Positions 11,088-23,822 of a stretch of 64,000 nt of DNA are shown here, one piece after another. Origin of the DNA: Phytoseiulus persimilis (taxonomy: Eukaryota; Arthropoda; Arachnida; Mesostigmata; Phytoseiidae); assembly GCA_037576195.1 (NCBI GenBank), contig CM075102.1, positions 27,214,745-27,278,744 of the forward strand, read 5' to 3'. Made by a program: the position numbers and the translations under genes. How positions within the stretch are numbered: the first letter of the stretch is position 1; each line of letters begins with the position of its first letter. Under the pieces are notes generated by a model. The model did no database searches. It was not told the DNA's origin and was given only the letters and a program-made list of their open reading frames with translations.

Positions 11088-14000
11088 CCGCGCAAATCTG
11101 CGCATGCCGCGCTCAGACTACTCGACCATGTCGTCGCTTAATCTTCTTGACACTTACCCTAACAACCGCCTCCGCGCTCATTGGTCTAAGCCCCTCGAAA
11201 GCACGCTACGCAGAAAACCTGCCTCGGTCGCGGTGTGCATATTGCCTGCCATATTCTGACTCGACAGCAGCGGGCTCCAGGGGAACCCGAAGGTTAGAGG
11301 CTCGTTCTCATCAGTCCAGCAAACGGAAATCATTGCCCAGTCGCTCGTGCAAATACATGCGCAGCTCGAGTGTATGTTCTCCCGACGAAAAGTTTAGAAT
11401 CCGTTTGAGATGCAGGGAGGAACTTTGAAGTTCGCGATCATGGTGTGTCATCGAGGAGGAGCGATGGAGGAAGGATTTCGTGGTGTATTCTCCTCACCGG
11501 CCTCCTGCGTGCGTGGCCTGTCGTCGTCTCGCGCATCCGACGGAGGAAACTCGGGACGAACTCCCAGGTCCTGGATGCGAAAAAGCGTATGACAAACTTC
11601 CGTCGAGACGCTTGATAATCTGAGTGCTGTCATTTTTCTACGGCTGTTGGTGGTGTGTGGTCTCATTCGATGGGAACGAGCAGAAAATAACTGTCGTCCT
11701 CCACGAATAGCGGGAATGAAGGGGAGACATTCGGTCGATCAGAGTGTCTTACCGAAGCCGCGGTGGTCGGCGGACATCCCGGTGATTGCCGGACGCAACC
11801 CGCTTCTCTTGGGAAACCAGCGAAAACTGTATACGTGACACTGTTCCAAATGGCGAGTTCGAGCTCAGCTCGTCTTCCGATAGCCATGGAGCCGTGAGAA
11901 GCATCGATTGATTCCGTAGGCGATGTCATTGGGCGTTTCGATCAGGAAATCTTCATTTATTGCATTGTTGCCCTAGGAAACGGGCCGCAGACACCCTCCC
12001 TGAGGAATCGCGATTCAGTCGATGATGACGTGATCCTTGTTGAATCCGTTGTGGAGATGACTTTGTCGCACTTTCTTCGTCAACTGAACCTTTGCATCCT
12101 CGGCGGCCACTGTGTCACTCGGAGCGAACGAACGAATGACAGAAACCAGAGGAATGCAACCCTTTGGAAGCACAAAACGCGTCTAGCCTCGACAGCACAC
12201 ATTTCCATCAGTGTGTTTGGAACCTCCATTCATTCCCCCAACCAGCTTCTCTCCCAGCCCTCGTAGCGTTTTTCCGTCGTCCATTTCACCGCTTAGCCGT
12301 TCAGCGCAAAGATTGTTGAGGCGAGTGGGCTTGAAGACGGGCCGGCAAACCGTTATCTGAAGTGGCGCAAAGTGGGAAATGTGTTTCTCATCTTGAGAAC
12401 ACCGGGGGAAAAACAGAGAGTGAGCTCGAAAAAATGACTCTCACCTGGATAAGGGGAGTGTGGAAGGGAGAGGAGTTTGTGGCTGGAGTCCTTCGGCGCA
12501 TAGTTTCTATTAGGCTCCCACAGATTAATTAAGGCGCGTCTGAGAAATCCAGAGGAGTTTTTCCTTTCGGGAACGGCGCTGTTCTCGCCATAAGACGTCA
12601 TCGGCCGTATAGGATACGAAAATTCGGACAGCCAAGAATACACCCCGGTTGAAATTTTGGAGGGAACAGCGGGACTGACTGATGAGCCAATAACAGCCTA
12701 ATGATGGAGAGAGGGACGAAATATTCGCTCTCCACTGACAAGCGAGCATCGTCATCTACCAAGAGGCAGAATACGGCCTTGAACTTCCAATAGGTCGTCC
12801 ATCAGGAGGGACCAACGTCTTGCCATGCTGTCACCAGCTACTGGCGGAACGTGTGAAAAGCTTGACTCTCCCGCTCCGTTCCTCTCTCAAGTTTTCCTCT
12901 TGGTGCCGTCTCGAGAGACACGGAACATTTTCCGAAACTGGAACTCTCAGCGCGAACATTTTTTTCGCCCACCAACCCCGGCGTGATCGATTCGGTGGAT
13001 GCAGCCGTGGTCGCATCGTTGCCCTCTGCGACATCCGTTTCGACGATATGATCGAATGTCGTACTGGCTACAGCTCCGAAAGAAGTTAATCAGAGTCTCG
13101 CTCTCTCTCAGTAGTTTTCTGTCACTCGCTGTGAAAACATTCCCTTCAGGGCCCCAGCGAGCTCGTCGCAGGCATCGTGTGACGTGCGAGAGGAAAGCCC
13201 GACACGGAGCGACATATAGGCTTAGCCGGAGCGTTGCTGCCGCGGGCACCAGTTGATCTTTTTTTTTTTCTCAATCCTCAACTGCTCATATCGAAGACCC
13301 CCAGGCGGCGTTCGTGTTCTAATTCGTCCTTGACGTACTCGAAAAACTTATCACAGACTTTCTCTGTATCTTTTCATTCAATTCCAAGTAGGAGAGAAGT
13401 CTGCCGCGTGATCCTGTTCTCGGGCTCTGAGTCGGAAAGCTGTACGGGAGAGTAGAGTTCAGGATTCCGATTGGATGTGCGCTGGCTTTCCGCCTGTGAT
13501 GGGTTTTCAGAGGTGTGTTCGGAGCAAGCCCATCCTAGCTGTGAAGGAAACGCGAGTTCTTGGAGCAACAAAGGTCGATGTAGCGTTGGTTCCGTCCGAC
13601 TGGAGAGCGTGGTTGCCCCCCCCGCTCTGAAATTTCGGCGCGACGCCAGTTCCACTCGGAGTTCCGACGAAGGGTCCTGAGGAAGAAATGGCAGCTGATG
13701 GATGGAGGCTCCACGTGAGCTATATGTGATAGTTCGCCTTACGACTCCGTTCGCGGGGACGATTTTCGGGGAGCGAACGTGAACGGGGAAGGTGGAGATA
13801 CATGTTCGGGTAGAGGTTCATGATTCAACAACGCTTACAACGTTTGAAGTGGCTGATGTCGTACAAAAGCACGGAGCTCAGTGAACGCAGTGCGAGCACG
13901 CATGTGCCTACTGACAGGAGTCGGTAGGCTCTGTCGTTCGACAGGGCGGTTTGGTGGGCTGTCTATATGTATTGCAAGCTGGCCAACTTTGCATACGAAT

Positions 14001-14374
14001 AGAAGACCGGGAGCAGGAGGGAAGAACGGCTGCGTTACAACGTGCAATGAGCGCCGCGGGCTTCATCCCCACATCTCCAAATAGCTAACGGTGACGGCTT
14101 GCATCGAAGAAAGGAAATAAAGCAATTGAGTACAGAAAAGAAGCGACCTACGAATCTGGAGGGCAGACCGCCGCCAGCGACTGATTCGAACTCAGGGCAA
14201 AAGGACGACAGCGGCCGGGAGCCGACGGCCTGTTCTTTCGTGGCGCGTCGCTCCCGCAGTCCCACATCGCGAGTGATAACGACACTGCACGTTGTTCTGA
14301 GCGGGTGACTTCGGAGTCTGGAACCGATTGGCGGAGTGGGCAGCGACCTTGCTCTGCGGGGAAGGTCTTCATCT
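11088..14374. other. Gene-free stretch, nothing supported
   Basis: Overlapping short frames on both strands, none with family motifs. T-rich runs at about 13258-13270 are the only low-complexity sequence of note. Confidence 0.45.
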
Positions 14375-14402
14375 CTATAAATAAGAACGCATATCGGTCA
14401 GT
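14375..14402 (+). promoter_or_regulatory. TATA box plus arthropod-like initiator
   Basis: CTATAAATAAG begins at 14375 and TCAGT, the consensus arthropod initiator, begins at 14398. The spacing is slightly shorter than usual. A 63-codon frame beginning MPLLLLSLSRNPP follows at 14441 and could start with a hydrophobic leader, but I do not recognise it. Confidence 0.2.
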
Positions 14403-17400
14403 CGGGGCCGCAGTTTTATTGATTCCCCTCGACAGTTTCCATGCCTCTTCTTCTCCTCTCCTTATCGCGCAATCCTCCCTTTGTCTCCCATGCTGAGCGT
14501 GCCCCGACATGCCCATCGGCAAGAACGGGACACACCGGAATGAAGATCCTCTGCACTAGATGTGGAAGTCAAGTGAATGAGTGGGGAGCCGAGGCTCGCA
14601 AGGCGGATCCAATGATTCTTCAAGCCGTCTGAAAGCAGATTGAGGCTGAGGAGAAGGAGAAGAAACCACTGTCTTTTGAGGGGAGACCGATATTATCAGC
14701 TCGCGCGTCAGAGGGTCTGCTGAAGCTCCTTCTTGCGGTCTGCGCCGCTTCTTTCTCTTGGGCGAATCATCTTGGAGCTCATATTGATTCTCGTCTAGGT
14801 TTCTCGAGTTCTCTCCCATCTAAGCTCATGAGCTAACCCGGTTACGCTCAATCGTACTGCAGACCTCCCCCGAATATCTGGGAGCTCCTCGGCGGCAACA
14901 ACTTGCCGGAGCGATGAATAGCCCACGTTCTTCTTTTCACGCAGAAACGTACAAAAACGTCGGTCCCGCCCGCTCTGCGTACGACCAGACGAGTCTCAGG
15001 GAGACTTCCCGAAATTCTGAAGTACGCGATTTACTGCGAATGTTCAGATGTACATGCGAGACAGCATCATTATCCTGACGAATAGTTTGCTCAGCGATTT
15101 CGGTTCCGTGGATCGTATCGTTTGCCGGGGCTGGGCTGGCTGGCGGAGCTCGTTCCTTTTTCCATCTCCGTATTGGTGGACGAGCAGTGATTGTTATCTC
15201 ATAGAAGTAATGATGGATTGATGGAAGAACGCCGCTCTGACAAGCCGGTGATATTCCGATGAACGGAAGCGAAATGACGAACCAACAACGATCGACTTGG
15301 CGATTCCGAACTGTTCTCGGAATGGCTGAACAGCGGCTTGGAAGATTCCAAAAGTGCGGTGAAGAAGCTTGAAGCTCTGCCTGAGCGTCGACGTACGCTA
15401 GTTCGGGAACGGCGGGTTGCGTTTGTTTCGGCCATGTGATCCATCAGTTCATTCGTTGTCCAGTGCACTTTCCGGAACGTTACGCCGCTTGTTCTGTGGG
15501 CCGTCTTGGCTGGGCCTGTCGTCCGCTTGTCGACTTCGAGTGAATATGAGTCACCCTGCGACTTCTGGAACTCAGTCAGCAGTCTGATATGACAAATAGT
15601 TCCCTCGAAGACTCGTCGGGTTGCGTTGCGGGTAACTCCGAACGGAGCACGTCGGAAACTTTGAAGTCTTCAACTAAGGATGGGGAATTCTGCGGTTACT
15701 GGGGGCTTCAAGGATCCGAACCGAAGTCTGAACACCGTCTGCGAGGGGAAGCAACGAAGCCATGTATGGGAGAAAGAATGATCACGGTTCCTGTCGGGTC
15801 TGCAGTCCACTGCGAATCACCTTTCAGTTCCATTCTTCCGGAGGAACTAAAACAAAGAGAGGCCTGCTTTGACCTGGTGAGCGAGCCGAATCGTTTCCTA
15901 CGAAGACGCTGGTCGAGCCCCGTCCTCGCAATCTTTGATCTGGTTCATTTTAAGACTTTGGGTTCCATCTCGTTTCGAGCTGTCGAAATCGACCGAGCGT
16001 GCTCGTTGTTTTCGAATGCGAACCCCTGAATGTAGACTCTGTCTACAATGTTTCGGGAGGGAGAGGCTGTCGCGGCCCGATCAGCTCAGAAAACTCGGAA
16101 CAGAAACCAACGGCGAGCATCCCGCTCGGCAACCGTTCCCCGGACGACTCACGGGAGCTTCTGCATGTGGGAGGGAAGCAGCGGCGTGGATTGATTGGCC
16201 GGGTGGCCACGCAGGGAGTCAGCCCGGGGACCAGGCAGCCGTCTTCATCATTGTTGTTGTCGTCGTCGTTGTTGATATTTGAAAGGGCTTGCTCTTCTGT
16301 GACGCTGCATCACGCCGGCGGCTCTGTCAGCTAGAATCGGGGCATTGTCCCTCTGCTTTGAATTGTCCATTGTAATTAGGCGCGATTAAGTGGATTGTTG
16401 CTCACCCATCGGTACTCACCGGCCAGCTCCGCCGTTGCAGTCGGTTGTCCGGAGACGAGTAGCTCACCCGTCCGCCCGGAGTTTCGTTTTGATGCCCGGC
16501 AGCTTACGATTCCCGAATTTCACCTACCCTGTCGCTGGGAACCCGCCCGAGCTTGGCTGACACGAAAATCCCCTCCGAGCGGAGGGTCGGCCGTCAGCAT
16601 TCACATCAGAAACGCAGGAGTTTGCGCCGTGTTATCGGGAGGAGATTTCGGAGCAGACCGTCGCAAGACTCGAGAACCATAGACAGAGCCGGAACCCGAG
16701 GCCACTGTGCTGCAAACTTTCCGAACCCGAGCGCCGCTCGGAGCAGATTATCCGAGATCAGGTCACCGACCGACGAGCTGTGAACAAGGAACCGAACTAA
16801 GCAGCAAGCGAACAAACTCGGAGGCGGAGATAATCTCTGGCGAGAGCTGGACACGGAAAATGCTCTCAATCGCGAACGGCCTCGAGTATTGGTTCTCTAG
16901 GATAGCGATGGAATCCCCCGAAGGCACGGCAAGCTAAACGCGGCTTTTCCACAGATTCCGGAGGAATGGACTCAGTTGTCTGTAGGGGTGATGGATCGCC
17001 CTTAGTAGTACTGCTGACTCATTGAGATCCCGTCGGATGAGCTTCCGTGTCTTTGAGCGATGTGGAGCAAGGACTGGGAAAATGGAGAGTTCCGTGTCCC
17101 GGGCTTACGCCGCGCTGAGTGAGCGAAGGAAGTGAACAGTTCAGAAACATTCGTATCCAGCGGGGAGGCAGCACAGCGCTTGAGGAATCCTGGAGAAGCG
17201 GACCGGCGAAACTGTCGGCAGGTTCTCTATGAGTGTTCGTTCTGCAACTCTCTGACCGGTGAGGAAAGGGGAGGGAAGAACGGAGGAAGCGGCTCCACGA
17301 CTGCCAAACGTCCTCGGTCCTGCTCTGTCGAAGTTTTTCTTCGTTAGACACGTACAGTTTCTCACCATAGCCGCGCTCCTCCCCGAGTGTTTTGTGCTTT

Positions 17401-20400
17401 TCCTCTGATTTCAACGAATAAAGCGACGAGAACTCAACGCGCGGATCCAAACAGTTGTTATCTGGCTCTTCTCCTAGATGTCGATGATTTCCAGGAAAGA
17501 GAAACCCGTCGTTGTTGAACTGAAGGATCAATTCTCTTCCAGGAACAAGCAGCTACTGCGCCAACTTGATGCTCCCCAGCCGGGAGGGACGCGGCAGTTA
17601 GGATGGGAGACAACTGATTCGACATAAAATGGCCGAGAATCACATGTGAGTACGAACGGAGAAAAGTGCGAGCGCGGAAACGAACAACTCGTCGACGATG
17701 CGGAATGGAGACAACGAGAAAGGAGAGAAGGACTTTTCCAACGGGATGGCACGTGTGCCGGCCTCACGACTTGCTCCGGAACGATGTGGCAGGAGGAGTT
17801 GTGTCGGGCCGCCGCCCGCAATAGATCATCGTCCATTGCAAAATGTTCCGCGGCCAGTTGTCCTGGAGCCTCCGACAGCTGCTGTCGTGAGCCCTGGGCC
17901 GCGCGACGACGGTTCTCAACCGTTGCGCCCAATCCAGGAGCGACTGTTTCGACGAGTCGAGACGGTCAGCTCCGTTGGACTCGATCAAACGTTTCTCCAT
18001 CCCTTGCTGTCGTCGCCGGCGTCGTTGTTGTTTCCGCTTCTGAGGAGTGACAGATTACAAGAACCCCGCTGTATATGGGGGGCGAGAAACAAATCACAAC
18101 TAACCCACGTAATACTTTTCTCTACTCCTCCCCCACTCTTTGAACGCCTCCTCCATCGATGTTGTACGATTGTCGTCTTCCTCGTCCTGCACTGATCGAT
18201 GTTGACCGGTCCGCTCGTTGATGTGTCGTCGTGTCCACTTCACAAACCCGCAAACGATTGGTGTTGCTGTCTTCGTCCTGATCTTCTTCACTCCTGAACA
18301 TCTGGCTGGACCGTTGCTCCACCTGCGACCATCGTCATGTTCATTTGCTCGTGCATCCGCTTGCCTTGCGTTCGTTTCCTTTGGCCGCTGACGTCGCTTA
18401 CGTTGTCTCTGATGATATTGATGCGGTTACGTACGCTGTCAACGATGACAACTCATCGGTCGTTGCCAACAACGATGACACCCTTACGTACACCGTTCGT
18501 TGGACTCCTCCGTGCTGTTGACGTTGCTGCTATGACAGAGCGGTGACAGTCACCCACGAGGTGAAAGAAGAACAGAAATCCGTCACTAGTCAGGTGGTTC
18601 AACAAGTGCACAGGTAATCAATTCGTTACCTGCGAGGGACGTTGCTTCATTCCGGTGTCGCTCGCTTGTTCTGTGTTCCGTTTGTTCTGCATTCCTCTCC
18701 TGTTGAGTTTGTCGAATTTTCTTCTCGATTGGGTTCGTTCTGTTCTGGTGTTCTCGAACTTGAGTCTGGCCGCGTTTGTTCGCATGATAGTGAGGCGGTC
18801 GGTCAATCTGTCGGCCGGCCAGCTTGAGCGAAGCCGCCGTAGTTCATTGCTCCGAGATCACGTCCGTGCTCGTGTTCCAATAAGTTCAGCTGTTTGAATC
18901 TCTGATTCCAAACTCGACCAAACCTCCGAGTTTGGAGGCTGGTCACTGTGGCTATCAGACACGCCGATGTGTGCGTGTTCCAACGTCCGCAACATGCTTG
19001 CATGTTGAACATCGCTCTCGCTGGTCAGCGGGAGAGCGCTCATGACACAGCTCTGGTGATACGAGAGCAGGTTTGGTGTATGTGTGTTCGCGTGCGAAGA
19101 ATGGAAAGGGAGCCCGCCGCTTTTTCCGTGTCGAGTCTGCCGCACGAGCTCCGCCGGTTCCCGGTGTTGCTGTCTCGCAGTGCGCGTTCCAGAACGGCGG
19201 CGAGTAGGGCTGTTGGGACTCCGAGGGCGCCGGAGCCCAGTTGGGAAGAAGGAACCTACCCGTAATTGCTCGAGTCATCCACACAGCCGCGGAACGAGCA
19301 CGCCGTCGACGTTTATGGCCGACGTTCGCGGTCGAGACGCGACGGAAAGACGTGAGCAGCTGTAAATCAGAATAAACTGCCCACCGAGACTGTTCATTCA
19401 GAGGAAGCTGTTCCCCCTCTCTGTTGTGTCGAGTTGCGTGAGCAGTTCCCAGTATCCGCAACACATTTAGCAGGTCGCGCTGACCATGAGCAGCCGGTTC
19501 CGAAATTTTCGGCTCGAGACGCTCAGCCCGCATCTCGGGAAGTGGCTCAGAGTAGAGCCGATAACAGCACCCAGGAGGTAGTCGATCAGGATCGATTGCG
19601 CGAGCTAAGGTTGACAGGACAGGTTGAATACGGAATCGATGCGGCGGACTCTGTTCCCGATGATTCTTCAGCGAGGAGCAGACTCCGAAGCCGGTGCCTG
19701 GAACAGAAGCCAGGCGCCCTCGGAAATTGGTAGTAACTCGATTTGAGACCCGCGCGAGTGGTTCGAAAATTCCGTTCTTGCGCCGAAATATCTACGCGGT
19801 TTACGTGAATATTTTTTTATTCTTCCAAAACCCGTTCAACTCTGAACCGATCACCGCGCGTCGAGTACCCCGCGGAGAGATTAATACTCAGTCGATTATT
19901 ACCTGCTGATCCCCATACCGAAACTGCAATCGCGGCGAGTCCAAACCGCGCCCGATTCGTGTCGGGATTTGGAATCCGGGGAAGGTCAGTGGAAGATGGC
20001 GGGATTCGGTTCCCGGTCGTTTCTTTCCTCTACGGGCGTCCTCTGTTCTGTCTGCTGCAATCCGGCGGAATCATCTACGCGCGCGCGCGGCCGTCCGAGA
20101 TGATGACCGCTGGCGTTGTTCGCTTCGAATGCTAGCTTTGGTTTCCAGGGTCGAAAGATAAGACTGCCGAAACGATTGTCTGCGTTGTACGAAGCTTTCT
20201 TCGATTGTTTCCATCCAGGAAGCATGATTAGGTGTTTTCGGCTCGATAGGCCAAGCGAACCGCCGCATTCCAGACTCGCTGCATTTCTCACTGGCCGCCG
20301 TTCCGCATGATCCCCTGGCATCGGTTCTCCGTGACGGAGCGAGAGACGGCTGGCGTTTCTCGAACGTTCCTTATCTAGCGAAGCCGAGTGGAACGCGCGG

Positions 20401-23400
20401 ATTTCAATTTTTTACACGCAGTCCGACAGTCAGACGAAATCGCATCATGTGTTGTAGCCCCTGATTGGAACAGATAGTTTGCCAAGGGATCCGAGGATCT
20501 TCCATTCATTATTGCTGGCTTGCTGTGAGGCGGCGCAATTACGAAGATCCCTCACCAGTTGGCTAATGCCGTCTGTTAGACACATGTCTCCCGGAGGCGA
20601 GATGTCCTAATACGCGGGAGAAATAAGCAACATCCCGCTCAACCCGTGCTCACCGATCAGACTCGACGCGCCGAGCTCCACGTTTTCCTTTTCGACGACC
20701 ACCAACAGCTACAGAGTCGTTGCTCTCTCATTGGACCGAGCCCAGCGGCGGGCGAGAATTCATCAATTCCGCTAATTGGACGTCCGCCAAAGACGTCGAG
20801 AGCGCTCACTTCTTAAGCTGGAAGGAAAGATCATCTCCGGGGAGGATGGATTTCGGGGAGAACAGTCGACGCGGAACCAGGCTCGAGTCACAGGTGCTGT
20901 TCACGGGCCCGTGATCTGAGCCGCGTCGTTCAAAATGAGCCGATTTGCCGCAGACTCCACCGCCTGCAACTAACACGATCTGTCCAAACAGGAAATATGC
21001 TCCGAAGCGACGTCGCGGGACGACGTGCCGTGCCTCCGGAAGAGCTGTCGACGCGGGTGACGTCGGTTGTGTGACTCCGCGATAGGCGCTTCTTGGCTCG
21101 GAATGAGAACGTGTGCTCCTGACCTGAATTTGCATGAGGCCGCCGTCGGCCGGTCGCGAATAGCCGTCCTCTGCGATCGCAGTTCTCGCTCCCAGTAGCC
21201 ATGTGGTCGGGCCTAATCGAATCGTCGAGGACCGCCGTCATCGATGAAATGCGGAAGCTGGCTCGGTCCGTCACAGGGAAGAGGAGTTGAATTCTGATGC
21301 GCGAACACGAAGGTCTGCTATGTGAAAGACTCGTTACGCGCGGGAACATCCAGCGGAATCCGAGGTCTGGCGGAGCCCTGGTTCCGAAGCGGAGGCCGAT
21401 CAACTTTACCTTCCGGTGGCTGCGGAGTGGCTCCTCGTCGAACAAGTTCCCTTCGCGAGCAGAAGAGGCGCTTCCTCCGGCTGGATGTCTCGGCGAGCGC
21501 GAAGGAGAACGATTGCCGGATCTGTATCGAAAAAGGTCGCCGGCCGGTCTGGAGAGGCTTCGTCCCGCGGCCCTCGCTGCGCCGCCCAGCTATTGGGTTC
21601 GTGTTGGAAACGACGGAGGAGCCTCCGAGCGGAGACCTGGAGTGAGTCGAATTCGAGGAACGAACAACGGAATGATCCCGGCGGCTTCGAGGGCTTTCTC
21701 CCTCAAAATTCGTTCGAGCAAACATCGGTCGCGGGAGCCGCAGCGAACGGGTGGACGGACGCCCAGATCGGCCTGACCGAATGATTGTCTGGCCGCCTGC
21801 TCGCCTGCGTCGCGCCGCTGACGGACGAACCGACTGTCTGACTGCATTGTCAAACGCCCTGTGGGGGTTATCTGCATTGCAAACCAGCTCTGCTCCGGGA
21901 ACCGGTTCCTCGACAGAAGGAAAACGAGGTAGATGAGACAGACAGACGAAGCGAGTGAGCCAGCGAGCCTCCCTCAGTGATACTCAAAGACATCATCTGT
22001 TTGTTCTCCCCGTTCGGTCGTTGCTGGAAACGGCATCGCCACCGGATCAGGAGCCCTCCTCTCCGACCCGTGGCACTCACTCGTCCAACTCCGAACCGAG
22101 TCGTGTCGATTGTATCTCCAAGCGAACCTTCGGCTCTGAAACAACGGCCGCACGGGGCTCCCGAACGGCAACCCCACGACGGGAATGGGTTCACCGGTAC
22201 CAACTGTCCTCCAAACTATGACGGCTATAATGTTTAGCTTGTTCGCTCCTGAAATAAAGAGATCATTCGCGACATCGACTCGGGCGACTTACGTCATTCC
22301 ATTGAACAATGACCTTCTCAACCGTTGTGAAGACTGGACCTCGGCTCGGGTATCTTCCCGGAAGCTCCAAGGTTTCAGGGAGGACCATTGCATTGTCAGG
22401 AGAACGCGGGTACGCGGATTCTCTCCTCGGATGCCCCAAACAATCACCGATGTGATGCCCCTCCCCATGCTCTGCTACGCGACCGCGCGGTTCCTCTTTC
22501 CCAGAGGTACACCATAGCTCTCTTCCAGCTGAAATAATTCGATCGATAATACAATCCGTCCGATACCAACCTTTTGGAAATTCTTCCGATTGAGATTCAT
22601 GACACCAAAGCCTCGACAATGAGCTTGAGATGCTTGTCCTGAAGGAACAGCTCGTTGATTCGTTCGCGGATTCTGTTCAGAGGAACTCGTGGAGAGCATG
22701 AGTTCAGCTTTCCTCGTGGTGCTCGAGGGCACTCGGATGCCCCAGAGCCTGAATGGCCGCCCCGGCTACGTTGCCGCCCCCGCTTCGGTCGGACGGCTTC
22801 CAACGAATACCCCGTAATTGTTGCCAAATGCAGCCGACCGACGAACGTACGAAGTGCTGTTTGCTGGGAGTGCTTCACAGAGCTCGCCAGAATCTGGAGC
22901 GTCTGTCCCCGAGCTCCGAAAATAGGGTTAGAGGGAGTGAGACTAAACTTAGGTGGTGGGGTTTCAGCAAGGCGTTGCTTTGGGGATGCAATGAAGCGAA
23001 CCCGTAGCGGTTAGAGACAGGAAGCAAACCCGCTGCACGGTTGCCGACGGAACATCCTACAGAGCGGGTAGTCTCCATCGTAGCCCTGAAGGAGAATCGG
23101 ATTTTCGGCGCCGTGGACGGCCGAACGGGTATAGCGAGCAAACGCGGTCGGTGTGCAGTGGCGTTGCATTCGAAAAGAGATGGCTCTGCCCGCGAAAAAA
23201 AGCCACCTACATTGAAAGAGCATGCTGCGACGAGTTTTCGGACCGGAGGCCTTAGCAAATTGATCGCAGGCCCCGACCACCTCGCGTGTGCTCCTCGGCG
23301 AATTGTGTTTTAGGCTGCTTCCGTTGGTGGGTCCTCGCATCCTCCGAAATCGCCCGCAGCTGACGATATGTGCGAACTCAAAGCTGGAAAGCCTCCGGTG

Positions 23401-23498
23401 CCTCTGGGAATTCAATCTGAGGGGGCTGGGCGACCCTTCCCGGCAAACGACTGCACGCGGGGAGACCCGCTTCTTTTGCTTGGAGGCTTAGACGCCTC
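14403..23498. other. Gene-free stretch with simple repeats
   Basis: No supported gene. TTG/TCG trinucleotide repeats occur at 16251-16274, and the region 18150-18540 is rich in GTTG and GTCGTC words. Many frames of 60-190 codons on both strands overlap each other and carry no domain I recognise. The block could be intergenic, or part of a large 5' intron of the delta-catenin gene. Confidence 0.45.
16251..16274. repeat. (TTG/TCG) trinucleotide microsatellite
   Basis: TTG units pass into TCG units and back to TTG. This is a mixed trinucleotide tract with no coding context. Confidence 0.85.
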
Positions 23499-23578
23499 GT
23501 TAGTCAGGATTCGAGCTCTCGAATTAGGCTGCCTGTGCCGGCGGAATCAGGACGAGAGGACTACACTGCGCCACTAAC
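23499..23578 (-). other. tRNA-like sequence, probable tRNA-derived repeat
   Basis: On the minus strand the segment starts GTTAGTGGCGCAGTG, which resembles an A box (TGGCGCAGTG), and carries GAGCTCGAATCCTG, close to a B box / T arm. Its end ACTAAC pairs with the starting GTTAGT, as in an acceptor stem. The seventh pair and part of the T stem mismatch, and no clean anticodon arm can be drawn. A tRNA pseudogene or the head of a tRNA-derived SINE fits better than a working tRNA. Confidence 0.3.
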
Positions 23579-23805
23579 TGCAGCGGCGGCTGCGACTTGC
23601 TGCCGTTCTGAAGTGCGCGACGTGTGATTCGTCCGCAGGTCGCTTAGTTGTGTGCTCTGCTTCAGTGGTGCGGTGTTCTCACTGGGCGAAACTGCCGACA
23701 GATGCCCGAATTCCCAGTGGATATACACATATGAGTAAGAGAGGGCGGCCGATCTCGGATACTCACTAGACACGCCACTCCGTTCGTCTTCTTGTTCTCG
23801 CTCGC

Positions 23806-23822
23806 TGTCGTCGTCGTCGTCG
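23806..23822. repeat. (GTC) trinucleotide microsatellite
   Basis: About five GTC units, in a region that otherwise shows no gene. Confidence 0.8.

Noticed and set aside
18955-19533. 192-codon minus-strand frame
   Set aside because: No recognisable motif, several other frames overlap it, and composition follows local GC content.
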